A DNA stretch of 5,313 nucleotides from an uncultured Anaerotruncus sp. (GCF_902490045.1 NZ_CABUCJ010000146.1:1-5313), one strand, 5' to 3'; numbered from the stretch's first letter, positions 1 through 5,293 are shown. The notes: generated by a model not told the origin, from the letters alone. Program-made: numbers and translations.

Positions 1-2
1 TG

Positions 3-32
3 GTTCCTTTCTTGGGCGAACAAGAAAGGAAC
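3..32. repeat. Perfect 12-bp inverted repeat with 6-base loop
   Basis: GTTCCTTTCTTG (3-14) and CAAGAAAGGAAC (21-32) are exact reverse complements around GGCGAA. No T-run follows on the plus strand (TCGCTGTCGG follows), so it is not a standard intrinsic terminator in that direction. The window begins two bases before it, so its reverse orientation cannot be judged. It could be a terminator of an upstream gene, the end of a small mobile element, or a dispersed palindromic repeat. The sequence alone does not decide. Confidence 0.75.
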
Positions 33-35
33 TCG

Positions 36-145
36 CTGTCGGTCGACTACCGACAGGCCCTCCGGCCTCTGGGCGGAAAACCTAAAACCGTCGCCGGTCG
101 ACTACCGGCAGGCTCCGCCGCTCACTGAGCGGCAAATCTAAAACC
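36..145. repeat. Two tandem copies of a ~55-bp structured repeat
   Basis: The segment CGACTACCG recurs at 44-52 and 99-107, and CTAAAACC recurs at 82-89 and 138-145, giving two units of about 55-56 bases. Each unit starts with a hairpin looped by CGACT: CTGTCGGT/ACCGACAG (36-43/49-56) in copy 1 and GCCGGT/ACCGGC (93-98/104-109) in copy 2. A second hairpin follows, AGGCC/GGCCT (55-59/64-68) in copy 1 and GCCGCT/AGCGGC (117-122/128-133) in copy 2. Each unit ends in an A-rich stretch. One stem pair changes from T-A (39/53) to C-G (94/108), a compensatory change suggesting that the fold matters. No function is assigned. It resembles REP-like intergenic repeats in general architecture only. Confidence 0.65.
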
Positions 146-250
146 CCCGCCGGGGAAAGGCGCGCAGGCGGAGCCGGCAGAACGGCTCTGGTATTGGAGA
201 GACGGCGCAATCTCCGTATAAAAAATTCTTTACCCGCTTTTTTCAAGAGA
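146..250. other. Non-coding stretch with short hairpins
   Basis: No credible gene is visible. Perfect short stems are GAGCCG/CGGCTC (171-176/183-188, loop GCAGAA) and GGAGA/TCTCC (196-200/211-215). The composition shifts from GC-rich to AT-rich at about 217. This is likely an intergenic tail between the repeat array and the terminator of the leftward operon. Confidence 0.5.
194..222 (+). promoter_or_regulatory. Weak candidate plus-strand promoter
   Basis: TTGGAG (194-199) and TATAAA (217-222) are separated by 17 bases. The -10 matches consensus at 5 of 6 positions, the -35 only at 3 of 6. No plus-strand gene follows. A transcript would meet the hairpin at 263-282 almost at once, so this is either a chance match or the promoter of a very short RNA. 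Confidence 0.15.
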
Positions 251-282
251 GCGGACAGAAAAGGCCGCCCCTTCGGGCGGCC
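251..282 (-). terminator. Intrinsic terminator of the leftward operon
   Basis: An 8-bp perfect GC stem lies at 263-270/275-282 (GGCCGCCC/GGGCGGCC) with a 4-base loop. Read on the minus strand it is followed by TTTTCTGT. It begins 17 bases after the stop codon of the oxidoreductase gene, where an operon terminator is expected. The plus-strand side is also T-rich (GGTTTCTCTTCTGTTTT, 283-299), so it may work in both directions. Confidence 0.82.
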
Positions 283-298
283 GGTTTCTCTTCTGTTT

Positions 299-1411
299 TC
301 ACTTCCAGACGAGGCGGAGTTTTTTGTCGGGGCAGCGCGCGACGCACAGCCCGCAGCCGGTGCAGCGGGCGGGGTCTGTGACGATGCCGTCCGCCTCGCG
401 GCGCACGCCGCCATAGAGACAGCCGTCGGCGCAGAGGGAGCAGTCCTCCCGCGCGCAGGGGGAGAGCAGCTCGCTCACGAGCGGCTGCGCGGGGATCTCC
501 TCAAAGGGAATGAGGGAACCGAGTGCGGCGCCCCGCAGCCGTTCGATGCTGCCGCCGTGCCCGTCGGCCCACGCCGCGAGCCCTTGGACGATCTCGGTGA
601 TGAGGCCGTACCCGTTGAGCATGACCGCGGAGGCGAGCTGGACGGTGTTGGCGCCGAGCATGATGAATTCCAGCACGTTCTCAAAGCTCTCGATCCCGCC
701 GATGCCGCAGATCTGGCAGCGGGTGAGCTGGGAGAGGGTGGCGGTGACCGCCAGCGACACGGGTCGGATGTTGGGGCCGGTGTAGCCGCCGTAGGTGGGC
801 ATGACGGCCTGCTGGCGCTCGATGTCGACGCCCGACAGCCCCTTGAGGCTGTCGATCGCGCTGACCGCGGAGGCGCCCGCCTCCTCGATCGCGCGGACGA
901 ATCCGGTGTTGATGCTCGCGTCGTAGGAGAGCTTGACCATCACCGGGATATCCACCGCCGCTACGATCGTGCGGACAAACTCGCCGATGTGCTCCGAATG
1001 GCTGGAGAGCCGCTCGTTCTTGGTGCCGATGGGGGCGCTGATGCTCAGTTCCACCGCGTCGGCGCCCATTCGTTCCACCTTGGAGGCGATATAGGCGGTC
1101 TCCGAGGGGGTAGCCCCCCAGATCGAACAGATCAGCATGCTGTCCCGCTTGTCGATCCGGTCCATCTCCTGCTCCCACTGCTCGAGGTCGAGGGTGGAAT
1201 AGAGCATGGTGTTGAAGAGCCGCCCGTCGTCAAGATAAAGCCGCGGCCGGATGACCGAGCCCGCCTCCAGCGTGATCGTTTCGGTGACGACCGCCGCCGC
1301 GCCCGCGTCGACCGACCGCTGGATGGCGGCCGCGCTGCGCGACCAGGGACCGGCCGCCACAATGACCGGATTTTTCAGCTGCCTGCCCAGAAAAGGCACT
1401 GACAACGACAT
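299..1411 (-). CDS. PreA-like FMN oxidoreductase (dihydroorotate/dihydropyrimidine dehydrogenase fold) with ferredoxin domain
   Basis: The 370-residue protein has a TIM-barrel FMN domain (about 1-300) followed by a two-cluster ferredoxin domain (about 315-370). Recalled family sequence lets it be aligned with the C-terminal half of mammalian dihydropyrimidine dehydrogenase (DPD) and with PreA. Conserved features are N67 (DPD N609), the FMN lysine K160 in VMVKL, TYGG at 206-209, IRP at 215-217 and the FMN-phosphate glycines G238-G239. Cysteines C319, C324, C327, C331 and C350, C353, C356, C360 could hold two [4Fe-4S] clusters. The usual NLSC active-site motif is SISA (123-126): the substrate Asn becomes Ser and the catalytic Cys becomes Ala. 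DPD N736-T737 correspond to D187-S188. The fold and cofactors are clear, but uracil or dihydroorotate activity is doubtful and the substrate is unknown. Being cytosolic and ferredoxin-tailed, it probably exchanges electrons with a separate flavoprotein such as PreT, which is not in this window. ATG at 1411 is preferred to TTG at 1420 because GAGGGG (1426-1421) is well spaced only from the ATG. It is the second gene after the repressor. Confidence 0.85.
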   Translation of the reverse strand: MSLSVPFLGRQLKNPVIVAAGPWSRSAAAIQRSVDAGAAAVVTETITLEAGSVIRPRLYLDDGRLFNTMLYSTLDLEQWEQEMDRIDKRDSMLICSIWGATPSETAYIASKVERMGADAVELSISAPIGTKNERLSSHSEHIGEFVRTIVAAVDIPVMVKLSYDASINTGFVRAIEEAGASAVSAIDSLKGLSGVDIERQQAVMPTYGGYTGPNIRPVSLAVTATLSQLTRCQICGIGGIESFENVLEFIMLGANTVQLASAVMLNGYGLITEIVQGLAAWADGHGGSIERLRGAALGSLIPFEEIPAQPLVSELLSPCAREDCSLCADGCLYGGVRREADGIVTDPARCTGCGLCVARCPDKKLRLVWK

Positions 1412-1420
1412 AAAACCCAA

Positions 1421-1426
1421 CCCCTC
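1421..1426 (-). promoter_or_regulatory. Ribosome binding site that sets the oxidoreductase start
   Basis: On the minus strand GAGGGG directly follows the TGA stop of the repressor (1429-1427). It lies 9 bases before ATG 1411-1409 but immediately abuts the in-frame TTG at 1420. The spacing therefore favours the ATG. The arrangement suggests translational coupling between the two genes. Confidence 0.6.
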
Positions 1427-2449
1427 TCATTCAAACAGCTCATAGATATATTTCTCGTTGCCGCAGGAACGGCGTATTTTCAGCTTGGGCTGGAGCACAA
1501 CCTGCTGCGGCACGTGGTCGGCAAGCTGTTCGTCCTCGATCAGGTCGAAGAGCAGGCGCGCGGCGACCATGCCCAGCCTGTGGGCGGGCTGCTCGACGCT
1601 CGTGAGCTCGGGGGTGACCAGCTCGCACATCGGGGAATCGCTGAACCCCGTCACCGCGAGCCGCCCGGGGATATCGATCCCCTCGGCGCGCGCCGCCTTT
1701 ATGACGCCGAAGGCGAGCTCGTCGCTCGAGGCAAAGATCGCGTCGGGCAGGCCACCCGCCGCGAAGAGCCGCCTCGCCGCGAGGAAACCGCCCCGCAGGC
1801 TGTCCTCGGCGGTGTGAATCTGCCCGGCGGGGATGCCCGCCTGCGCGCAGGCCGCACGGTAACCCTGGAGGATCGCGCCGCTCTTCGAGTGGGAATCCTC
1901 GTCGAGCAGCAGGTCGACCCGGCGGCGGCCCAGCTCAAAGAGGTGCTGGGTCATCCGGGCGGCGCTGCCCTCGAAGTTGATGTAGCAGGCGGTCACGTCG
2001 CCCAATCCATCCCCGCGCCCGATGATCACGAAGGGGCGCTCCCGCAGGCCGACGGCATCGAGCTGCGCGGCGCTCAGACGGGCGGCCCCGAGGAGGACGC
2101 CGTCCACCTTGCGGTCGAGCACCATGCGCAGCGAGTCCACCTCCCCCTCGGCGGTGCCGTGGGTGTTGCAGAGCAGGACGCCCGCGCCCTTTTTGGCGGC
2201 GACCGTCTCGACGCCGGTGACGACCCGTTGATAGATGCCGTGTTCAAAGGTGGGCACGAGCAGGGCGACCGTGTTGGTACGGCCGAGATTGAGCCCGCGC
2301 GCGAACCAGTTTGGGGTGTAGCGGAACTGCTCCATGACCGCGAGCACATGCTCGCGGGTCTCCGGCTGGACCTGTTCGGGGTGGTTGAGCACCCGCGAGA
2401 CGGTCGCGACCGACACCTGCGCCTGCCGCGCGATCTCCTTGATATTCAA
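1427..2449 (-). CDS. LacI/GalR-family transcriptional regulator
   Basis: This 340-residue protein has the usual length for the family. Residues 3-22 form the helix-turn-helix, with recognition segment SVATVSRVLN (13-22), very close to the SMATVSRVVN of CcpA. The hinge follows at about 46-56 (PNWFARGL), with L53 at the position of the minor-groove Leu54 of PurR. The rest is the two-lobed periplasmic-binding-protein-like ligand domain, recognisable from VALLVP (61-66) and, near the C-terminus, from PDAIFASSDELAFG, VTGFSDSP and LTSVEQP. There is no LacI-type tetramerisation tail, so a dimer is expected. The start is TTG 2449-2447: it gives the standard N-terminus, AGGGGG (2462-2457) lies 7 bases upstream, and an in-frame stop lies further upstream. 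It is transcribed with the PreA-like gene and divergently from codBA, so it probably controls both. Its ligand is unknown; cytosine, uracil or a downstream product are candidates. Confidence 0.92.
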   Translation of the reverse strand: MNIKEIARQAQVSVATVSRVLNHPEQVQPETREHVLAVMEQFRYTPNWFARGLNLGRTNTVALLVPTFEHGIYQRVVTGVETVAAKKGAGVLLCNTHGTAEGEVDSLRMVLDRKVDGVLLGAARLSAAQLDAVGLRERPFVIIGRGDGLGDVTACYINFEGSAARMTQHLFELGRRRVDLLLDEDSHSKSGAILQGYRAACAQAGIPAGQIHTAEDSLRGGFLAARRLFAAGGLPDAIFASSDELAFGVIKAARAEGIDIPGRLAVTGFSDSPMCELVTPELTSVEQPAHRLGMVAARLLFDLIEDEQLADHVPQQVVLQPKLKIRRSCGNEKYIYELFE

Positions 2450-2510
2450 GCCCCCGCCCCCTCTCCAGTCATCTACCTATAGCTTACCAACCCGCTCGGG
2501 AAAATGCAAG

Positions 2511-2537
2511 GCCCCCGGAAGGCCCGGGGCAAAAAAA
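2511..2537 (-). other. GC hairpin with adjacent T7 run in the repressor leader
   Basis: Bases 2511-2518 pair with 2523-2530 (five GC pairs, one C/C mismatch, two more pairs, loop AAGG). On the minus strand a seven-T run (2537-2531) precedes the stem, and CTTGCATTTT (2510-2501) follows it. If the repressor operon starts near 2552, this stem lies in its 5' leader, about 60 bases before the start codon. The broken trailing T-run makes it at best a weak terminator or attenuator. Confidence 0.4.
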
Positions 2538-2543
2538 CGTATT

Positions 2544-2557
2544 TGTAATCGGTTTCA
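2544..2557. promoter_or_regulatory. cre-type / LacI-family operator 1
   Basis: TGTAATCGGTTTCA matches all fixed positions of the Bacillus cre consensus TGWNANCGNTNWCA and has the central CG typical of LacI/GalR operators. Imperfect symmetry extends to 2541-2560 (7 of 10 pairs). It covers the predicted start of the leftward operon. Because the local regulator has a CcpA-like recognition helix, it is a good candidate for autoregulation. A genuine CcpA site is the alternative. Confidence 0.65.
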
Positions 2558-2558
2558 G

Positions 2559-2587
2559 ATAATGCGCTGGTCTGGGTGGAGGGTAAA
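2559..2587 (-). promoter_or_regulatory. Predicted promoter of the regulator-oxidoreductase operon
   Basis: On the minus strand, TTTACC (-35, 2587-2582) and CATTAT (-10, 2564-2559) are 17 bases apart, each matching consensus at 4 of 6 positions. The start site would be near 2552, inside operator 1, an ideal position for repression. A competing but poorer candidate lies nearer the gene, with TATAGG at about 2478-2473. No promoter here is strong by sequence. Confidence 0.35.
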
Positions 2588-2593
2588 GACTAT

Positions 2594-2629
2594 ACAAATA
2601 ATTTGCCAAAGAAAAAGGCAATATTTTGT
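2594..2629. repeat. Imperfect dyad upstream of the codBA promoter
   Basis: ACAAATAATTTGCC (2594-2607) is mirrored by GGCAATATTTTGT (2617-2629), with a perfect core TTGCC/GGCAA around an AAAGAAAAA centre. It is AT-rich and partly overlaps the palindrome at 2624-2635. It may be a protein-binding site, or simply AT-rich promoter-upstream DNA. Confidence 0.35.
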
Positions 2630-2635
2630 ACAAAA
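2624..2635. promoter_or_regulatory. Perfect 12-bp palindrome TTTTGTACAAAA
   Basis: TTTTGTACAAAA is fully self-complementary and centred at 2629.5, about 47 bases before the predicted codBA start and just upstream of its -35. That is a typical activator position or A/T-rich UP-element position. It is unlike the two TGWAAN operator sites, so a different protein would be expected if it is functional. Confidence 0.4.
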
Positions 2636-2641
2636 ATTTAA

Positions 2642-2670
2642 TAGAAATGTGAGAAATATTATGATATAGT
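2642..2670 (+). promoter_or_regulatory. codB: Predicted codBA promoter with extended -10
   Basis: The -10 is TATAGT (2665-2670, 5 of 6 to consensus) preceded by the extended element TG (2662-2663). The -35 is TAGAAA (2642-2647, 4 of 6) at 17-base spacing. The upstream DNA is AT-rich. Transcription would start near 2677, giving a leader of about 68 bases before the codB start. Confidence 0.6.
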
Positions 2671-2685
2671 GTGGGTGGCGGCTAA

Positions 2686-2699
2686 TGAAACTACTTACA
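2686..2699. promoter_or_regulatory. LacI-family operator 2
   Basis: TGAAACTACTTACA matches the cre-type consensus except that the central CG is TA. Five of seven symmetric pairs are complementary. Its half-sites, TGAAACT and (reversed) TGTAAGT, share the TGWAAN pattern of both half-sites of operator 1. It begins about 9 bases after the predicted codBA start, where a bound repressor would block transcription. Confidence 0.5.
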
Positions 2700-2733
2700 T
2701 CAATGCGCGCCCGGTGCGTGCCACAGACAGAAA

Positions 2734-2740
2734 GGGAGGT
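2734..2740 (+). promoter_or_regulatory. codB: Strong ribosome binding site that sets the codB start
   Basis: GGGAGGT ends 4 bases before ATG 2745. This favours the ATG at 2745 over in-frame ATGs at 2685 and 2703, which lack a comparable site and would add an unconserved 20- or 14-residue extension. Confidence 0.85.
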
Positions 2741-2744
2741 AACG

Positions 2745-4001
2745 ATGAGCGAACTGAAAGAGAAAAAAGTCCAGACGGAGGATTCCGAGTATTCCCTCAG
2801 CGCGGTACCCAAGGAGAAAAAGGTACAGGGCATGTGGGCGGCGATGGTGGTGCTGGTGGGCTTCACCTTCTTTACCCCGAGCATGACCGCCGGCGGCAAC
2901 CTGGGCATCGGGCTGACGCTGAGCGGGTTCCTGATTTCAATGATCGTCGGCAACGCGTTCCTGGGCGCCTACTGCGGCACCCTCGGCTACATCGGCCAGA
3001 AGACCGGCCTTTCGCTCGACCTGCTGGCGCACCGCTCGTTCGGTGAAAAGGGCTCGTTTTTGCCCTCCGCCATCATCAGCATCACCCAGATCGGCTGGTT
3101 CGGCGTGGGCGTCGCGATGTTCGCGCTCCCCGTCACCGAGCTGACCAAGGGCAAGCTGCCCGTGTGGGCGCTCGTCATCGTCACCGGCGCGGTCATGACC
3201 ATCACCGCCTACCTCGGCATCAAGGCGCTGGCGGTGCTCGGCTCGATCGCCGTCCCCCTGATCGCCATTCTCGGCGTCTATTCGGTGAGCTGGGGCATCC
3301 AGAAAGCGGGCGGCATCATGAACGTCTTCGGCACGGACAACAAGATGACGCTTGCCGCGGGCATCGCGATCGTCGTCGGCTCGTTTATTTCGGGCGGCAC
3401 CGCGACCCCCAACTTCACCCGCTTCTCCAAGACCCCGAAGGTCGCCGTCACCGCGACGGTCGTCGCCTTCTTTGTGGGCAACTCGGTCATGATGATCTTC
3501 GGCGCGGTCGGCGGCGCGGTCACCGGCGTGGCGGACATCTTCAACATCCTCATCCTCCAGGGCCTTGCGATCCCGGCGGTCATCACCCTCGGGCTCAACA
3601 TCTGGACGACCAACAACAACGCCCTCTATACCGCGGGGCTGGGCGTCTCGAACATCACCAAGATTCCGATGAAGCCGATGGTCCTGCTCGGCGGCCTTGT
3701 GGGCACCGTCTTCTCGGTGTGGCTCAACAACAACTTCGTCAGCTACCTGAACCTGCTCTCCGGCATGATCCCGCCGGTCGGCGCGGTCATCATCCTGCAC
3801 TACATCCTGCACCGCGGCGACTACGCCAAAGAGGACATCAAGAACCCGGAGGTCAACCTCGGCGCGATCCTCGCGGTTATCGGCGGCGCGCTTGTCGGCA
3901 TCTTTGTGAGCTGGGGCATCAAGCCGGTCAACTCGCTGGTTGTCGCGGCCGTGATCTTCGTCATCTGGGAGATGGCCGTCCGTCCGAAGGAGAAGGCATG
4001 A
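2745..4001 (+). CDS. codB: Cytosine permease CodB (NCS1 family)
   Basis: This inner-membrane transporter is predicted to import cytosine by ion-coupled symport. The 418 residues are almost the same length as E. coli CodB (419), and recalled E. coli sequence matches along nearly the whole protein. Shared blocks include LGYIGQKTGLS (80-90), TQIGWFGVGVAMFA (114-127), VVGSFISGGT (210-219), LGLNIWTTNNNALYTAGLG (282-300, E. coli WTTNDNALYASGLG) and IPPVGAVII (342-350). Twelve hydrophobic segments are visible at roughly 30-47, 60-82, 106-129, 139-157, 160-181, 203-220, 234-258, 268-288, 311-328, 331-352, 371-390 and 395-411. The charged N-terminus (1-28) and C-terminus RPKEKA are presumably cytoplasmic. 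It is the first gene of codBA and divergent from the LacI-family regulator. In E. coli this operon responds to nitrogen and purine status; here the adjacent operator sites suggest local LacI-type control instead. Confidence 0.95.
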   Translation: MSELKEKKVQTEDSEYSLSAVPKEKKVQGMWAAMVVLVGFTFFTPSMTAGGNLGIGLTLSGFLISMIVGNAFLGAYCGTLGYIGQKTGLSLDLLAHRSFGEKGSFLPSAIISITQIGWFGVGVAMFALPVTELTKGKLPVWALVIVTGAVMTITAYLGIKALAVLGSIAVPLIAILGVYSVSWGIQKAGGIMNVFGTDNKMTLAAGIAIVVGSFISGGTATPNFTRFSKTPKVAVTATVVAFFVGNSVMMIFGAVGGAVTGVADIFNILILQGLAIPAVITLGLNIWTTNNNALYTAGLGVSNITKIPMKPMVLLGGLVGTVFSVWLNNNFVSYLNLLSGMIPPVGAVIILHYILHRGDYAKEDIKNPEVNLGAILAVIGGALVGIFVSWGIKPVNSLVVAAVIFVIWEMAVRPKEKA

Positions 4002-4044
4002 GGCCGTTTGGAGAGAACACACGTCACGGAAAGGAGATCATCAC

Positions 4045-5280
4045 ATGCTGATCAAAAATATCTTTGTGGAAAACGGGACCGAGGCGGTCGACATCCGCGT
4101 CACCGACGGGAAGTTTGAAAAGATCGCCGCGAACCTCGCCCCCAACCCGGGCGAGGAGGTCGTCGACGGCACCGGATGCCTGGCCATCCCGCCCTTTATC
4201 GAGCCGCACGTCCACCTCGACACCTGCCTGACGGCGGGCGACCCGGTGTGGAACATGTCGGGCACCCTCTTCGAGGGGATCGAGTGCTGGGCCAAGCGCA
4301 AGGAGAAGCTCTCCAAGCAGGACGTCAAGGACCGGGCCCGCCGCGCGGTGCAGATGCAGGCGTCCAACGGCGTCCAGCATGTGCGCACCCACGTCGACGT
4401 GACCGACCCGACGCTGGTCGCGATGGAGGGGATGCTCGAGCTCAAGGAGGAGCTCAAGGGGATCGTCGACATCCAGATCGTCGCCTTCCCGCAGGAGGGC
4501 ATCATGAGCTACCCGAACGGCGAACAGCTCATGGAGAACGCCGTCAGGATGGGCGCGGACTGCGTCGGCGCGATCCCGCACTTTGAATTCACCCGCGAAT
4601 ACGCGGTCGATTCGGTCAACTTCTGCGTCAAGCTCGCGGAGAAGTACGGCAAGCTGGTCGACGTCCACTGCGACGAGATCGACGACGAGCAGTCGAAGGG
4701 GCTCGAGGTGCTCGCCTGCCGCGCGCTCGAAAGCGGCATGAAGGACATGGTCACCGCCAGCCACACGACCGCGATGCACAGCTACAACAACGCCTACTGC
4801 GGCAAGCTCTTCCGCCTGCTGCGCATGAGCGACATCAACTTCATTTGCAACCCGCTGGTCAACACCCACCTGCAGGGCCGCTTCGACACCTATCCGAAAC
4901 GCCGGGGCGTCACCCGCGTCAAGGAGCTGCTCGAAAACGGCAACAACGTCGCCTTCGGCCACGACGACATCTTCGACCCGTGGTACCCGCTCGGCGACGG
5001 CAACATGCGGGACGTCATCCACATGGGCCTGCACGTCTGCCAGATGATGGGCTACCAGCAGATCATGGACTCCTATAAGTTCTGCACCTATAACGCCGCC
5101 CGGGCGCTGCACCTCGGAGACAGCTACGGCATCCGGGAGGGCAACCCCGCGAGTTTCATCGTGCTCAACAACGACAATTTCTACAACGCCCTCAACAAAA
5201 AGAGCGAGGTCCTCTATTCCTACAACCGCGGCAGGCTGATCGCCAAGGCGACCCCCGCGCACAAAGAGGTCCTCTTCTGA
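4045..5280 (+). CDS. codA: Cytosine deaminase CodA (amidohydrolase superfamily)
   Basis: This cytosolic metal-dependent enzyme hydrolyses cytosine to uracil and ammonia. The 411 residues align with E. coli CodA at a constant offset of -6 at every active-site position checked, so there are no net indels across that core. Conserved residues are metal ligands H55 and H57 (PHVHLD), H208 (VHCDE) and D307 (GHDD), the catalytic glutamate E211, H240 (ASHTTAMHS), substrate-binding Q150 (AFPQEG) and W313 (DPWYPLG). The protein lacks about 15 residues of the C-terminal tail of the E. coli enzyme. AAGGAG (4031-4036) lies 8 bases before the ATG. It follows codB by 43 bases with no promoter or terminator between, so the two are co-transcribed and couple import to deamination. 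E. coli CodA also accepts isoguanine and 5-fluorocytosine; similar breadth is possible here. Confidence 0.97.
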   Translation: MLIKNIFVENGTEAVDIRVTDGKFEKIAANLAPNPGEEVVDGTGCLAIPPFIEPHVHLDTCLTAGDPVWNMSGTLFEGIECWAKRKEKLSKQDVKDRARRAVQMQASNGVQHVRTHVDVTDPTLVAMEGMLELKEELKGIVDIQIVAFPQEGIMSYPNGEQLMENAVRMGADCVGAIPHFEFTREYAVDSVNFCVKLAEKYGKLVDVHCDEIDDEQSKGLEVLACRALESGMKDMVTASHTTAMHSYNNAYCGKLFRLLRMSDINFICNPLVNTHLQGRFDTYPKRRGVTRVKELLENGNNVAFGHDDIFDPWYPLGDGNMRDVIHMGLHVCQMMGYQQIMDSYKFCTYNAARALHLGDSYGIREGNPASFIVLNNDNFYNALNKKSEVLYSYNRGRLIAKATPAHKEVLF

Positions 5281-5293
5281 CCGACCGGCCTTT

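Noticed and set aside
36..145. CRISPR array
   Set aside because: Only two units are present, without constant repeats separated by unique spacers of uniform length. Similarity runs through the whole unit.
82..414. Minus-strand open frame of about 110 residues at the left end
   Set aside because: It runs through the terminator and the structured repeats, overlaps the 3' end of the real gene out of frame, and has Arg/Pro/Ala-rich composition.
194..1402. Long plus-strand open frame opposite the oxidoreductase gene
   Set aside because: It is the antisense shadow of a clearly homologous minus-strand gene in GC-rich DNA. Its translation is low-complexity (Gly, Ala, Asp, Arg rich) with no recognisable domain.
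1514..2482. Plus-strand open frame opposite the LacI-family gene
   Set aside because: It is the antisense shadow of a well-supported regulator gene and shows no domain signature.
2511..2537. Plus-strand intrinsic terminator in the control region
   Set aside because: On the plus strand the GC hairpin is followed by A7, not T. The orientation is wrong for a rightward terminator.
2538..2620. Purine-type riboswitch ahead of codBA
   Set aside because: Phrases such as GGTTTCAGATAATG prompted a check, but the three-way junction and conserved loop sequences are absent, and the segment lies upstream of the predicted codBA start.
2685..2744. N-terminal extension of CodB from ATG 2685
   Set aside because: It has no good ribosome site and would place operator 2 inside coding DNA. 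The start at 2745 has a near-perfect site and gives the family's normal length.
2555..2953. Minus-strand open frame across the codBA promoter
   Set aside because: It spans the AT-rich control region and the 5' end of codB. It has no homology recognised and no conserved features.
2937..4022. Minus-strand open frame opposite codB
   Set aside because: Its extreme Asp/Arg/His/Gly-rich translation is typical of the antisense of a GC-rich membrane-protein gene.
4024..5262. Minus-strand open frame opposite codA
   Set aside because: It is an antisense shadow of codA, rich in Val, Asp, Ala and His, with no plausible function.
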